Shown: positions 44,592-54,029, counted from the first letter of the stretch. The stretch is DNA of 64,000 nt from Tissierella praeacuta DSM 18095 (GCF_900128955.1 NZ_FQTY01000003.1:124001-188000); one strand, 5' to 3'. Program-made: numbers and translations. Notes: generated by a model not told the origin, from the letters alone.

Positions 44592-44676
44592 GGTTTTTCC
44601 TATTATATTTTAGGAGCTTTTTCAACTATAAACGATATATAGCAGTTTATTCATGATTAAGAATATAAAGAAATTC

Positions 44677-44692
44677 TGGCATACTATTTGCA
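44677..44692 (+). promoter_or_regulatory. Sigma-54 (-24/-12) promoter of the LIV transporter operon
   Basis: TGGCATACTATTTGCA has the invariant GG (44678-44679) and GC (44690-44691) separated by exactly ten bases. The transcription start would be near 44703, leaving a 40-base leader before the binding-protein gene. Confidence 0.85.
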
Positions 44693-44742
44693 ATAATAGA
44701 TGTCATCAAAATAAAGTTTCTAAAAATAAAGGAGGATTTTTA

Positions 44743-45885
44743 ATGAAAAGGAAGGCTTTTTTGGCAGTTTTATTGGTTTTAAGTATAGTTTCACTTACTG
44801 CATGTAGTGGTGGTGGAGGAGGAAGTTCTAACCCTTCTGAATTATATATAGCAGCAGCTAACCCTATGACAGGAGATTCAGCTCAATTTGGAGATATGAA
44901 AGCTAAAGCAATTCAATTAGCATTAGATGAAGTAAATGAACAGGGGGGAATTGATGGCAAACAGGTAAAATTAATTGTTGGTGATGATACAGGGAACCCT
45001 AAAGAAGCACCAAATGTGGCTCAAAAGTTTGCAGGAGATAATAAAGTTTTAGCAGTAATTGGTCACTGGAACAGTTCCTGTACACTAGCAGCTAGAGGAA
45101 TTTATGAAGCAGCAGGAATACCGGTTATTACAGACTCAGTTAATAAACAAATAACAGATGGAACTACACCTCATTTATACCGTATTTCATTAACTGATAC
45201 TACTCAAGCTAAAAATTTAGCACAATATGCTTACAATGTATTAGGTAAAAAAAATGCAGCTATTTTATTTACAGCTAATGACTTTGGTACAGGACTTAAA
45301 AATGATTTTACAGAAGAATTTGAAGGTCTAGGTGGTAAAGTTGTTGCAGCAGAAACATATTTTGAAGGACAGTCAAAAGACTTTAGTCCTCAGCTTACAA
45401 AGATTAAAGGTGAAAGCCCAGATATAATGTTTATTGCAGGTTATTATGTAGAGACAGCTTTAATTGCACAGCAAGCAGGATCAGCAGGATTAAATGTACC
45501 AATGATAGGAACAGAGGGAATTAGTTCAGATGAATTAATAAAATTAGGCGGACAAGCTGTTGAAGGAATAAGATTTGCTGCTTTCTTCCATCCAGATGTT
45601 GAATTCCCTGGGACAAAAGAATTTGTTGAATCTTTCCGAGCAAAATATAATAAAGAACCTGATAATTATTCAGCTTTAGCATATGACTCAGCAAAGCTTA
45701 TTATTGAAGGCATGAAGAAAAATGGAGCAACAAGAGAAGGTATAACGAAGTTTTTACAAGAAGTTAAGGACTTCCCTGGAGTAGCTGGACCTATATCTTT
45801 TGAAAATAATGATGTAACAAGAAATATTCTAATACTAGAAGTTAAAGGTGGTAAAATCGTTTTATCAGAAGACCAACTAAACTAA
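44743..45885 (+). CDS. LIV-type ABC transporter substrate-binding lipoprotein
   Basis: About 380 residues from ATG 44743, which has GGAGG 7 bases upstream; a longer frame from 44653 would contain the promoter. The lipobox is LTACSGGG. The mature protein is a type I solute-binding protein of the LivJ/LivK family (AAANPMTGDSAQFGDMKAKA, LALDEVNEQGGIDGKQVKL, VIGHWNSSCTLAA, NDFGTGLKNDF). These bind branched-chain amino acids, amides or urea; the ligand here is unknown. Expression is expected to depend on the sigma-54 system divergent from it. Confidence 0.93.
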   Translation: MKRKAFLAVLLVLSIVSLTACSGGGGGSSNPSELYIAAANPMTGDSAQFGDMKAKAIQLALDEVNEQGGIDGKQVKLIVGDDTGNPKEAPNVAQKFAGDNKVLAVIGHWNSSCTLAARGIYEAAGIPVITDSVNKQITDGTTPHLYRISLTDTTQAKNLAQYAYNVLGKKNAAILFTANDFGTGLKNDFTEEFEGLGGKVVAAETYFEGQSKDFSPQLTKIKGESPDIMFIAGYYVETALIAQQAGSAGLNVPMIGTEGISSDELIKLGGQAVEGIRFAAFFHPDVEFPGTKEFVESFRAKYNKEPDNYSALAYDSAKLIIEGMKKNGATREGITKFLQEVKDFPGVAGPISFENNDVTRNILILEVKGGKIVLSEDQLN

Positions 45886-45890
45886 AAACA

Positions 45891-45916
45891 TTAGGGAGCC
45901 TTTAAAGGCTCCCTAA
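45891..45916 (+). promoter_or_regulatory. Intercistronic hairpin after the binding-protein gene
   Basis: TTAGGGAGCC (45891-45900) pairs with GGCTCCCTAA (45907-45916), without a T run. Such structures between a binding protein and its permease genes usually protect the upstream mRNA or attenuate downstream transcription, giving excess binding protein. Confidence 0.65.
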
Positions 45917-45939
45917 TAGACAAAAGGAGAGTGAAAGAT

Positions 45940-46812
45940 ATGTTTATGGAGCAATTAAGTAATGGTATAGCCCTTGGAAGTATTTATGCTCTAACGGCTA
46001 TAGGCTTTACAATGGTCTATGGAATCATTAGACTTATAAACTTTGCTCATGGAGATGTGTATATGATAGGTGCTTTTTTAACATATACAGGACTGACAAT
46101 ATTTAATATGTCAATAATGCTGGCATTCTTATTTGGAATGATAGGGGCATCTATTTTTGGAATACTTATTGCAAAATTCGCCTATAGTCCTGTATTTAAA
46201 GCACCAAAAATAAACTTGTTTCTATCTGCAGTTGGAGTGGGAATATTTTTAGAGAATTTTGCAATGCTTATATGGGGACCTGAAACTCAATCTTTTCCAA
46301 CTGTAATAAATAATAAGATATTTAGTTTTATGGGCATTAGAGTTAATACTATTCAACTGATAATCTTAGGTACAACAATTGTTTTAGTAGCAGTATTAAC
46401 TTATATAGTACAATATACAAGGATTGGTAGAGCAATGAGATGTGTATCTCAAGATATGGATGTTTCAAGACTTATGGGGATTAATACAAATAAGGTTGTA
46501 TATTTTACCTTTGCCCTTGGTTCCTCTTTAGGAGCTGCTGCAGGTACTTTAGTTGCAATATATTATAAAGCAGCATATCCCATGATGGGTTATGTACCAG
46601 GATTAAAGGCATTTATTGCAGCTGTAATAGGAGGTATAGGCAGTATTCCAGGTGCAATGCTTGGGGGGCTTATAATGGGAGTATCAGAAAGCTTAGGTGC
46701 GGCATATATATCTTCTGGATATAGAGATGCTATAGCCTTTATAATTTTAATAATCATACTTATCCTAAAGCCAGACGGATTGTTAGGTAAGGGCATTAAA
46801 GAAAAGGTATAG
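45940..46812 (+). CDS. livH: LIV-type ABC transporter permease LivH
   Basis: About 290 residues; ATG 45940 is 10 bases after AAGGAG, and the GTG at 45931 is too close. Typical LivH features are NGIALGSIYALTAIGFTMVYGIIRLINFAHGDVYMIGAF in consecutive pieces and GLKAFIAAVIGGIGSIPGAMLGG near the end. It has eight to nine membrane helices. It is the first of four transport genes after the hairpin. Confidence 0.94.
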   Translation: MFMEQLSNGIALGSIYALTAIGFTMVYGIIRLINFAHGDVYMIGAFLTYTGLTIFNMSIMLAFLFGMIGASIFGILIAKFAYSPVFKAPKINLFLSAVGVGIFLENFAMLIWGPETQSFPTVINNKIFSFMGIRVNTIQLIILGTTIVLVAVLTYIVQYTRIGRAMRCVSQDMDVSRLMGINTNKVVYFTFALGSSLGAAAGTLVAIYYKAAYPMMGYVPGLKAFIAAVIGGIGSIPGAMLGGLIMGVSESLGAAYISSGYRDAIAFIILIIILILKPDGLLGKGIKEKV

Positions 46813-46822
46813 GAGGTGGATA

Positions 46823-47896
46823 ATGATGAGTAATATTTCAAAGGTTTTATTTAATCTAATATTATATTCAGGTATATTGTATTTAGGAATTATTGTGCTG
46901 TCAAAGATATTTGATTTAGGTACTAAAAAATTTATGATTCTAGATAATAAAAAGAGAAAAGCTTCAACCTATGTATTTTTAGTATTGGGAGCATTATTAC
47001 CTTTAATTTTAGCTAACAATACTTATGCCCTTAGAACAAGTGTATTAGTTTTGATATATATAGTGTTGGCACTTAGCTTAAACTTTGTTCTTGGATTTGC
47101 AGGGCAACTTTCCATGGGACATTCTGCATTTTATGCTGTAGGGGCATATACCACTGCTATTCTTACAGTGACTTATCACGTGCCTTTTTGGATTGCATTA
47201 GTATGTAGTGCAATTGTTTCTGCTATATTTGGATTGTTACTAGGGGTTCCTACTCTAAGATTAAAAGGAGACTATTTAGCTATTACAACAATAGGTTTCA
47301 GTGAAATACTAAGACTGGTTTTAATAAATTGGGCATCCTTTACAAGAGGACCGGCTGGGATACCAGGTATTCCATCTCCTAAGATATTTGGTTATACAAT
47401 AAGTAGTAATACAGGATATTATTATATTCTATATATCCTAGTAATTTTAACTATCTTTATATCCTATAGGCTATTAAACTCTAGATTAGGAAGAGGATTA
47501 GTTGCAGTAAAGGATGACGAAGTAGCTGCAGAAGCAATGGGAATAAATCCAACATTTTTAAAAATACTTGCATTTGTTTTAGGTGCAGCCATAGCAGGAT
47601 TAGCTGGAGGTATATTTGCCTCATTTATTCATTATGTAAATCCTGACAATTTCACATATATGGAATCAGTAGTAATGTTAACAATGGTAGTATTAGGCGG
47701 CGTAGGAAGTGTGCCTGGTATTATTGTAGGTGCAACAGTATTGACTATATTACCTGAGGCATTAAGAGGTATATCCACATATAGATATGCAATATATGGA
47801 ATATTATTAGTAATGATGATGATAGTAAGACCTCAAGGAATGATCAGCATGTCTAGTCTAAAGGGAGGTGGAAAAAATGAGAATTCTCGAAGCTAA
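46823..47896 (+). CDS. livM: LIV-type ABC transporter permease LivM
   Basis: A 357-residue membrane protein with an extra N-terminal helix pair. Seen are LSLNFVLGFAGQLSMGHSAFYAVGAYTTA, LRLKGDYLAITTIGFSEILRL and VVLGGVGSVPGIIVGA. It starts with two ATG codons after AGGAGGTG. The 3' end overlaps livG by 20 bases. Confidence 0.94.
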   Translation: MMSNISKVLFNLILYSGILYLGIIVLSKIFDLGTKKFMILDNKKRKASTYVFLVLGALLPLILANNTYALRTSVLVLIYIVLALSLNFVLGFAGQLSMGHSAFYAVGAYTTAILTVTYHVPFWIALVCSAIVSAIFGLLLGVPTLRLKGDYLAITTIGFSEILRLVLINWASFTRGPAGIPGIPSPKIFGYTISSNTGYYYILYILVILTIFISYRLLNSRLGRGLVAVKDDEVAAEAMGINPTFLKILAFVLGAAIAGLAGGIFASFIHYVNPDNFTYMESVVMLTMVVLGGVGSVPGIIVGATVLTILPEALRGISTYRYAIYGILLVMMMIVRPQGMISMSSLKGGGKNENSRS

Positions 47897-48644
47897 AGGA
47901 ATTACAATGTGTTTTGGTGGGTTAACTGCTGTAAACAATGTGGATTTTCATATAGATAAAGATGAGATTGTAAGTTTAATAGGACCTAATGGAGCAGGAA
48001 AAACTACTTTTTTTAATGCTATTACTGGAATATATGAGCCAACAGCAGGAGAGGTCACATTCTTAGGAGAAAAAGTTAAAAAATCTAAACCCTATGAAAT
48101 AACAAAGATGGGGATTGGTAGAACTTTTCAAAATATAAGATTATTCAGTACCATGACAGTGCTTGAAAATGTAATGGTAGGACAATATTGTAGAACATCA
48201 TCAAACTTATTAGCTACCATATTAAAATCGCCTAAGCTTGTGAAAGAAGAAAAAGCAGTTGAAGAGAAAGTAATGGAGATACTAGACTTCTTGGAATTAA
48301 CTCATTTAAAAGATGAAATAGCAACTAGCCTACCCTATGGATATCAAAGGAGAGTTGAAATTGCAAGGGCTTTAGCCACAGAACCAAAATTACTTTTACT
48401 TGATGAGCCAGCGGCAGGTATGAACTCAGGTGAAAAGGTTGAAATGACAAATTTAATAAAGAAGATTAGAGATAAAGGAAATACTATTTTAGTTATTGAA
48501 CATGATATGAAACTTGTAATGGGTATTTCTGATAGGATTTCGGTGCTAGAATATGGCAATAAAATAGCAGAAGGATTACCACAGGAAATTCAACAAAATC
48601 AAAGGGTAATAGAAGCTTATTTAGGTAAAGGAGGTGCTAAATAA
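47877..48644 (+). CDS. livG: LIV-type ABC transporter ATPase LivG
   Basis: About 255 residues from ATG 47877 with GGGAGG 9 bases upstream; the GTG at 47868 lies inside that site. Walker A is GPNGAGKTTFFNAITG, the Q-loop region is IGRTFQNIRLF, the signature is LPYGYQRRVEIARAL and Walker B is LLLLDEPAAGMN. It is one of two ATPases of the transporter. Confidence 0.94.
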   Translation: MRILEAKGITMCFGGLTAVNNVDFHIDKDEIVSLIGPNGAGKTTFFNAITGIYEPTAGEVTFLGEKVKKSKPYEITKMGIGRTFQNIRLFSTMTVLENVMVGQYCRTSSNLLATILKSPKLVKEEKAVEEKVMEILDFLELTHLKDEIATSLPYGYQRRVEIARALATEPKLLLLDEPAAGMNSGEKVEMTNLIKKIRDKGNTILVIEHDMKLVMGISDRISVLEYGNKIAEGLPQEIQQNQRVIEAYLGKGGAK

Positions 48645-49351
48645 TGTTGAAGGTTGAAGACTTAAATGTATATTATGGAGGAATTCATGCATTACAAGGA
48701 TTATCCTTTGAAATAAAAAAGGGAGAGATAATAACTTTAATAGGAAGTAATGGGGCAGGAAAATCTAGTACTCTGAGAGCTATATCTAACTTAGTAAAAT
48801 CTAAAGGAAGTATAAAATATAAAGATGAAGAAATAAATGAGTTAAGTGCGGAAAAAATAGTAGCTAAAAGACTTATTCATGTTCCAGAAGGAAGACGAAT
48901 ATTTACGGCATTAACTGTAGAAGAGAATCTTCTTATGGGAGCTTATTTGAGAAGAGATAAGGAAAAAATACGTAAAGACCTTGAATTTGTATATAAATTA
49001 TTTCCTAGATTAAAGGAGAGAACTAAACAATATGGAGGAACCTTAAGTGGTGGAGAGCAACAAATGTTAGCCATAGGCAGAGCCCTTTTATCAGATCCTG
49101 AACTACTAATGTTAGACGAACCATCAATGGGATTAGCACCAATAGTTATTGAAGAAATATTTGAATCTATTAAGGAGATAAACAAAGAAACGGGATTAAC
49201 ATTTTTATTTGTTGAACAAAATGCCAATATTGCACTGCAAACAGCAGATAGAGGTTATGTAATAGAAACTGGGAAGATTTTGTTCTCAGGTGATGCTAAG
49301 GATTTATTACATGATGATAGAGTAAGAAAAGCTTATTTAGGGGAAGAATAA
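48644..49351 (+). CDS. livF: LIV-type ABC transporter ATPase LivF
   Basis: A 235-residue ATPase: Walker A GSNGAGKSSTLRAIS, VPEGRRIFTALTVEENL, signature TLSGGEQQMLAIGRAL and Walker B LLMLDEPSMGLAP. The start overlaps the livG stop. A strong terminator follows, ending the operon. Confidence 0.95.
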   Translation: MLKVEDLNVYYGGIHALQGLSFEIKKGEIITLIGSNGAGKSSTLRAISNLVKSKGSIKYKDEEINELSAEKIVAKRLIHVPEGRRIFTALTVEENLLMGAYLRRDKEKIRKDLEFVYKLFPRLKERTKQYGGTLSGGEQQMLAIGRALLSDPELLMLDEPSMGLAPIVIEEIFESIKEINKETGLTFLFVEQNANIALQTADRGYVIETGKILFSGDAKDLLHDDRVRKAYLGEE

Positions 49352-49398
49352 AAAAAGGTTCCGAAAATGGTGTTATACACAATTTTCGGAACCTTTTT
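49352..49398. terminator. Bidirectional terminator of livF and the nitroreductase gene
   Basis: A perfect 17-bp inverted repeat (49352-49368 and 49382-49398; core GGTTCCGAAAAT) carries A and T runs at its ends, a classical bidirectional terminator. Confidence 0.9.
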
Positions 49399-49915
49399 AA
49401 AATCCATTATAATGTACTTTATCATAAGGCAAAGTTTCAAGATTATGATGACTTTTTTCTTCATCAGGATAACCTATGGAAATTATAGTTTCTACATTGT
49501 ATTTTTCAGGAATATTTAAAAGTTTTTTTACATAATCTTCTACATTTTCACCATCTTCAGTTAACCTATTCCTTACTTGAATCCAACAAGAACCAAGTCC
49601 TAATGACTCTGCTGATAATTGTATTACAGTAGCCATAATAGAAGCATCTTCTATCCAAGTATCTGTAATATCAGGGTCTACTAAAACTGCAATTGCTAAT
49701 TCAGCATTTGCTATAGGCTGAGAAGCTCCACCTCTAGAAGCCCCTAAATTTTTAAGTAGTTCTTTATTGTTTACTACAACAAGTTCCCAAGGTCTTTTAT
49801 TTTTTCCAGAAGGAGAGGTTAAAGCTCCTTGCAATATTTTATCTAAGATTTTTTCTTCTATTTCTTGATTTTTATATTTCCTTATGCTCCTTCTTTTCAT
49901 CAATAAATCTAACAT
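49397..49915 (-). CDS. Nitroreductase family FMN oxidoreductase
   Basis: A 172-residue protein with the family start MLDLLMKRRSIRKYKNQEIEE, the FMN-binding SPSGKNKRPWELVVV segment, and SAESLGLGSCWIQVRNR. The end TIISIGYPDEEKS is also typical. Such NAD(P)H-dependent FMN enzymes reduce nitro compounds, quinones or unknown natural substrates. It is monocistronic and has no clear link to its neighbours. Confidence 0.9.
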   Translation of the reverse strand: MLDLLMKRRSIRKYKNQEIEEKILDKILQGALTSPSGKNKRPWELVVVNNKELLKNLGASRGGASQPIANAELAIAVLVDPDITDTWIEDASIMATVIQLSAESLGLGSCWIQVRNRLTEDGENVEDYVKKLLNIPEKYNVETIISIGYPDEEKSHHNLETLPYDKVHYNGF

Positions 49916-50299
49916 ATTAACCCTCCTATTTTAAATTTTTCATATATATATTATATCATAAAAATTAGGAGAGTTTAGGACAAACAGAATATAAGTTATT
50001 TTATAACTTTATCTATTGACTAAATTGTTGTTATTATGTCTTTATGAAGGGTAAAACTGACGAACCTATTATATTACAAGTAAAATTATTAGAAAAAGTA
50101 GGATTATTTTATTTGGTTAAGGAGCAGTATAATTTTTAGAAAAATTTTGATTTAAATAACATATTGAAATTTAATTAATAACTTATATTAGGTATAAATT
50201 GATGTGGAAATGTAAATGTGATATTATAAAATTAGTGTTTAATAGTTCAAGCAGTAAAGATATATTTGATAGGGTAAAATAAATATAAGGGGAATTAGT
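49916..50299. other. 384-bp intergenic region, no clear gene
   Basis: AT-rich DNA between divergent genes. A 31-codon frame at 50044-50139 (MKGKTDEPIILQVKLLEKVG and more) has no good ribosome binding site and may be a scrap of a lost gene. No tRNA, riboswitch or strong hairpin is seen. The promoter of the glycosylase gene must lie in its last 100 bases. Confidence 0.4.
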
Positions 50300-50860
50300 A
50301 TGGAAGTCAAGAGATGTTCTTGGGCAAAAAAGGATGTAGATATAGTATATCATGATAATGAATGGGGGAAACCAGTTCATGATGATAATCTATTGTTTGA
50401 AATTCTTATTTTAGAAGGTATGCAGGCTGGATTAAGTTGGACTACGATTTTAAATAAGAGAGAAAGTATGAGGATAGCCTTTGATGGTTTCAATCCCCAA
50501 ATAATTGCTGAATACAGTACAGAGAAAAAGGAGGAGCTATTACTTAATCCTAGTATTATTCGAAATAAGGCTAAAATAAATGCATTAGTAACTAATGCAA
50601 AGGCATTTCTACGTATCCAAGAAGAATATGGTTCTTTTAATAATTATATTTGGAAATTTGTTGATAATCAGCCAATAGTGAATAAATGGACAGATCTATC
50701 TCAAGTTCCTGTAAATACGGAGATTTCTGGGAGAATAAGTAAAGATTTATATGCTCGTGGATTTAAATTTATAGGTTCAACCATTTGTTATGCTTTTATG
50801 CAAGCCGTAGGCATGGTTAATGATCATATGGTATGGTGTGAACAATATTCAAAATCTTAG
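50300..50860 (+). CDS. tag: DNA-3-methyladenine glycosylase I
   Basis: A 186-residue repair enzyme that excises 3-methyladenine from alkylated DNA. Features are the zinc-binding RCSWAKKDVDIVYHDNEWGKPVHDDNLLFE in consecutive pieces, LEGMQAGLSWTTILNKRE, and FKFIGSTICYAFMQAVGMVNDH, with the C-terminal Cys/His ligands. It has a GGGGAATT site and no operon partners other than decayed sequence downstream. Confidence 0.95.
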   Translation: MEVKRCSWAKKDVDIVYHDNEWGKPVHDDNLLFEILILEGMQAGLSWTTILNKRESMRIAFDGFNPQIIAEYSTEKKEELLLNPSIIRNKAKINALVTNAKAFLRIQEEYGSFNNYIWKFVDNQPIVNKWTDLSQVPVNTEISGRISKDLYARGFKFIGSTICYAFMQAVGMVNDHMVWCEQYSKS

Positions 50861-50908
50861 TTCAACTATATACTATTATTAAATTAAAGTTTTCAGAAAG
50901 AAAATGAA

Positions 50909-51246
50909 GTGAGTTTAAGATTTCAATATAATTGTTCAAATATAGATTGGGAAAATGTAGTTAAAATACTAAAAGAAGTTGAAATGGATTTGGTCGAGCA
51001 ATTTCAGATGGAGTATATCAGGCTGCAATTTATGATATAGCAGTATCTTCTGAATATCAAAGGAAGAGTATAGGAAGAATTATTATAGAGAAGATTTTAG
51101 AAGGACTACCTAATTGTAATTATATTTTATATGTTTCACCAGGAAAGGAAACTTTTTATGGAAAGTTTAACTTTAGAAAGATGAAAACAGGAATGGCATT
51201 GTTTAATAACCCAGATAAGATGAAGGATAAAGGATTTGTACAATAA
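50909..51246 (+). pseudogene. GNAT acetyltransferase pseudogene (internal deletion and frameshift)
   Basis: From GTG 50909 one frame reads VSLRFQYNCSNIDWENVVKI and continues to about 50985. The homology then resumes in another frame as NGFGRAISDGVYQAAIYDIA, followed by SSEYQRKSIGRIIIEKILEG and YVSPGKETFYGKFNFRKM, up to TAA 51244-51246. In intact GNAT proteins of this kind some 25 or more residues would link the two parts, so a deletion removed them and shifted the frame. The acetyl-CoA loop (QRKSIGR) survives with a Ser in place of the usual Gly. It is not expected to work. Confidence 0.7.
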
Positions 51247-51263
51247 TAAAAGGAGATGATAAG

Positions 51264-51425
51264 ATGAATAATTATAAGTGTACAGTATGTGGCTATACCT
51301 ATAGACCAGAAAAGGGGGATAAAATACATGGTATAGAGTCTAATACAGCTTTTGAGGATTTGCCAGAAGATTGGAAATGCCCAACCTGCAACCAGCCTAA
51401 AATGGCTTTTGAGGAAATAAAATAA
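51264..51425 (+). CDS. Rubredoxin
   Basis: A 53-residue iron protein with both knuckles, [16 protein letters not shown] and [16 protein letters not shown], giving the four Cys ligands of a single iron. It starts at ATG after AAAGGAGATG. Rubredoxins carry electrons in anaerobes, often to oxygen- or peroxide-detoxifying enzymes; the peroxiredoxin lies 3 kb downstream. It is too short for typical gene calls but complete. Confidence 0.95.
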   Translation: MNNYKCTVCGYTYRPEKGDKIHGIESNTAFEDLPEDWKCPTCNQPKMAFEEIK

Positions 51426-51457
51426 CCTCTATATATTTGAATGAGAAAGGAGAAAAA

Positions 51458-53560
51458 ATGAAAGAAATAAATAAAATATTTAAGATAAAAATAATTATTA
51501 TTTTAATCATTATATCAATAATAGGGCTTAAAGGTAATGATAAATCTTTAGCAGCAGGAAATATTAAATTAGTCGTAGATGGAAAAGATATAACCTCTAA
51601 ATCAATGCCAATAGTAAGGAATGGTAGAACTTTAGTACCTGTACGCTTTGTATCAGAAGAATTAGGAGCAACAGTTACTTGGAACAATGATGACAGGATT
51701 GTAAAAATTGAAAAAGGAAATAGTACAATATCTTTAAAGATTGATAGTCGCTTAGTTCAGTATATAGATAAGGAAGAGAAATATTTTTTATCTGATGTAG
51801 CGCCTGTAATAATAGATGGGCGTACTTATACGCCTTTGAGATTAGTAAGTAATGCTTTAGGTATAGGAATTGAATGGGATGGAATTAATAGTGTTGTTAA
51901 TATCAACTCTAATATTTCATCAGATTTTACTCCGTTTTTTCAAGAAAGTATTTTAATTGCAGATAATAATATTAGTGGTAAAACTGAGTTACAGCTTAAT
52001 TTACCTAATGGTGCACCTAAAAATGCAGTAGAAATAAAATACCTATTAATGGATCCTAAAACAGCTAAGGGAAAAGTTATAGCTAGAGGAAATGATTTAG
52101 GTGGAAAATATATATGGCTGCCAAATATAAAGGATAATGGAAAGAAGGTTCTTGTGGCTGCTGTATATGATAATAAGGGGAATTTCCTTTCAGGGGATGC
52201 AATACCTGTAAATATGAATATAATTCCCAATGTATTTTTAACGGGAGTAGAAAACGGACAAGTAGTAAATGAAAATATAGTTTTAAATCCTAATGTTAAT
52301 TTTGTAGCTTCCTATGTAAAATATGAAATAGTTAATCTAGATAAAAACAAGACCAATTTAACAACAGAATTGGATCCACAAGGTTCATATAAATGGTCTC
52401 CTATGGTAGATGATAATGGAAACTATTCTGTAAAGGTAATCGCCTATGATGAAAATAATAATGCCTATCCAAGTGAAGCTATTAATATTAAAATTGAAGT
52501 TCCATATATTTTAGGGTTCTCAGGAGTTAAAGATGGTATGATAATAGATAAACCAGTTAATTTATCTGCTACTAGAAATTTTAATGTTATAGAAACAGAA
52601 TATATTCTAAGGGATCCAAATACAGGAGTGGAAGAAGTCCTTAAAAAGCAAGGATATGGAAGTTATAAATGGTTTCCAAGTCCAGAGTATAAAGGTGATA
52701 AAGAGCTTTTAGTTAGAGTAAAAGATACCTTTGGAATAATACACCAAACTAAAGGTGTTCCTGTTAAATTACCTGGGAAGCCTAGTCTGCTTATTGAAGG
52801 AGTGGGACCGAAACAAGTAATTACATCGGAAGTAAAGCTAAAAGCTTTAAGTAATATTGGCTTAAATAGTGTTGATTATATCCTAATAAATTCAACTAAA
52901 GGAACTAAAAAAACTTTAGCATCTGGACAAAATCCTTCTATAGAATATAAATTTACACCAACTAAAGGAGAACTAAGCTATAGCCATATTAAAGCAGTAG
53001 GCGTATATAATGGCAAGACTATAGAAAGTGAAGAAATTCCAATTAAGATTTATTTGGGGCAGACCTACGGACCAAAACCAATTGTTGCAAAAGATAAGTT
53101 TTTAGGGGTAGCATCTAATCTAGCAAAAGAATCTTGGGGAAATACAGGGATGTCTGCTGCTTTACAAACAGCACAAGCTATATTAGAAACAGGATGGGGG
53201 CAATCTGTACCTGTAGATAAATATACTGGAAAAGTCTCTAATAATCTCTTTGGAATTAAGGGGAAAGGCACAGCAGGTTCAGTTATATCCAACACATGGG
53301 AAGAGTACAATGGAACTAAATTTAGAATTGATGCAGAGTTTAGAGCTTATAACAATATCAATGAAAGTTGGTTAAATCATAAAGAGCTACTCTTAAAAGG
53401 TGAAAGGTATGGTATATTTAGGGATGTAATGCATGATAGTACTCAAGGTGCTTGGGCACTAAGAAGAGCAGGATATGCAACGGATTCTCAATATCCTATA
53501 AAACTAATGAATATCATTAAACAATATAAATTATATGAATTGGATGAAATAGGAATATAA
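51458..53560 (+). CDS. Secreted N-acetylglucosaminidase with copper-amine-oxidase-like N-terminal domain
   Basis: About 700 residues from ATG 51458 (AAAGGAG 6 bases upstream; the TTG at 51437 lacks a site). A signal peptide (1-34) is followed by a copper-amine-oxidase N-terminal-like domain (VVDGKDITSKSMPIVRNGRT, LVPVRFVSEELGATVTW, repeated as GRTYTPLRLVSNALG) to about 150. Four or five Ig-like repeats with the recurring YKWSP/YKWFP end follow. Residues 545-700 are a mannosyl-glycoprotein endo-N-acetylglucosaminidase domain with the catalytic Glu in AQAILETGWGQS and NNLFGIKGKG. It would cut peptidoglycan glycan strands at the cell wall. A terminator follows. Confidence 0.9.
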   Translation: MKEINKIFKIKIIIILIIISIIGLKGNDKSLAAGNIKLVVDGKDITSKSMPIVRNGRTLVPVRFVSEELGATVTWNNDDRIVKIEKGNSTISLKIDSRLVQYIDKEEKYFLSDVAPVIIDGRTYTPLRLVSNALGIGIEWDGINSVVNINSNISSDFTPFFQESILIADNNISGKTELQLNLPNGAPKNAVEIKYLLMDPKTAKGKVIARGNDLGGKYIWLPNIKDNGKKVLVAAVYDNKGNFLSGDAIPVNMNIIPNVFLTGVENGQVVNENIVLNPNVNFVASYVKYEIVNLDKNKTNLTTELDPQGSYKWSPMVDDNGNYSVKVIAYDENNNAYPSEAINIKIEVPYILGFSGVKDGMIIDKPVNLSATRNFNVIETEYILRDPNTGVEEVLKKQGYGSYKWFPSPEYKGDKELLVRVKDTFGIIHQTKGVPVKLPGKPSLLIEGVGPKQVITSEVKLKALSNIGLNSVDYILINSTKGTKKTLASGQNPSIEYKFTPTKGELSYSHIKAVGVYNGKTIESEEIPIKIYLGQTYGPKPIVAKDKFLGVASNLAKESWGNTGMSAALQTAQAILETGWGQSVPVDKYTGKVSNNLFGIKGKGTAGSVISNTWEEYNGTKFRIDAEFRAYNNINESWLNHKELLLKGERYGIFRDVMHDSTQGAWALRRAGYATDSQYPIKLMNIIKQYKLYELDEIGI

Positions 53561-53566
53561 ATAAGG

Positions 53567-53595
53567 ACAAGCCCATTGTTAAAGGGCTTGTTTTT
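53567..53595 (+). terminator. Terminator after the glucosaminidase gene
   Basis: ACAAGCCC (53567-53574) pairs with GGGCTTGT (53584-53591), followed by TTTT. Confidence 0.85.
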
Positions 53596-53741
53596 ATATA
53601 TTAAAGAATTAATATTTAACTTGCTGTAGATATACCAATATTAAAAAACTTTAAAAGTAGAAATCTTAAAAAAGAAGGAATTTCATAACTTATAGCGAAT
53701 ATATTAAATGGACTTTATAAAAAATAAAGGGGGAGAATATT

Positions 53742-53999
53742 TTGTTTAATGATTATAATTATAATAAGTCTTGGGAAAGTCCAGGGTCTAAAAATAATGA
53801 TGATGTAATGACCGTTGGAGAATGGATAACTGTATTAATTGTATTTGCTATCCCAATTATAAACATAGTTATGTATTTTATATGGGGATTTGGAGGTAAT
53901 GCAAATAAAAACCTTCAAAATTTTTGTAAAGCAACTTTAATAATGGCTGCTGTAGGTATTGTGTTTGGTCTATTATTTGCGGGATGTTCACGTATTTAG
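53742..53999 (+). CDS. Small two-helix membrane protein, unknown
   Basis: An 85-residue protein from TTG with a GGGGGAG site. After a polar N-terminus (FNDYNYNKSWESPGSKN) come VGEWITVLIVFAIPIINIVM and KATLIMAAVGIVFGLLFAGC, two membrane helices connected by WGFGGNANKNLQNFCKA. Similar small proteins with a V-x-x-W-I...P-x-x-N-x-x-M pattern are widespread in Firmicutes and have no known function. No operon partner is obvious. Confidence 0.7.
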   Translation: MFNDYNYNKSWESPGSKNNDDVMTVGEWITVLIVFAIPIINIVMYFIWGFGGNANKNLQNFCKATLIMAAVGIVFGLLFAGCSRI

Positions 54000-54029
54000 A
54001 AGACAAGATAAAAAGAAAGGAAGATGAAA

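Noticed and set aside
44653-44742. Longer N-terminus of the LIV binding protein
   Set aside because: It would place the sigma-54 promoter inside the coding region and put 30 residues before a normal signal peptide.
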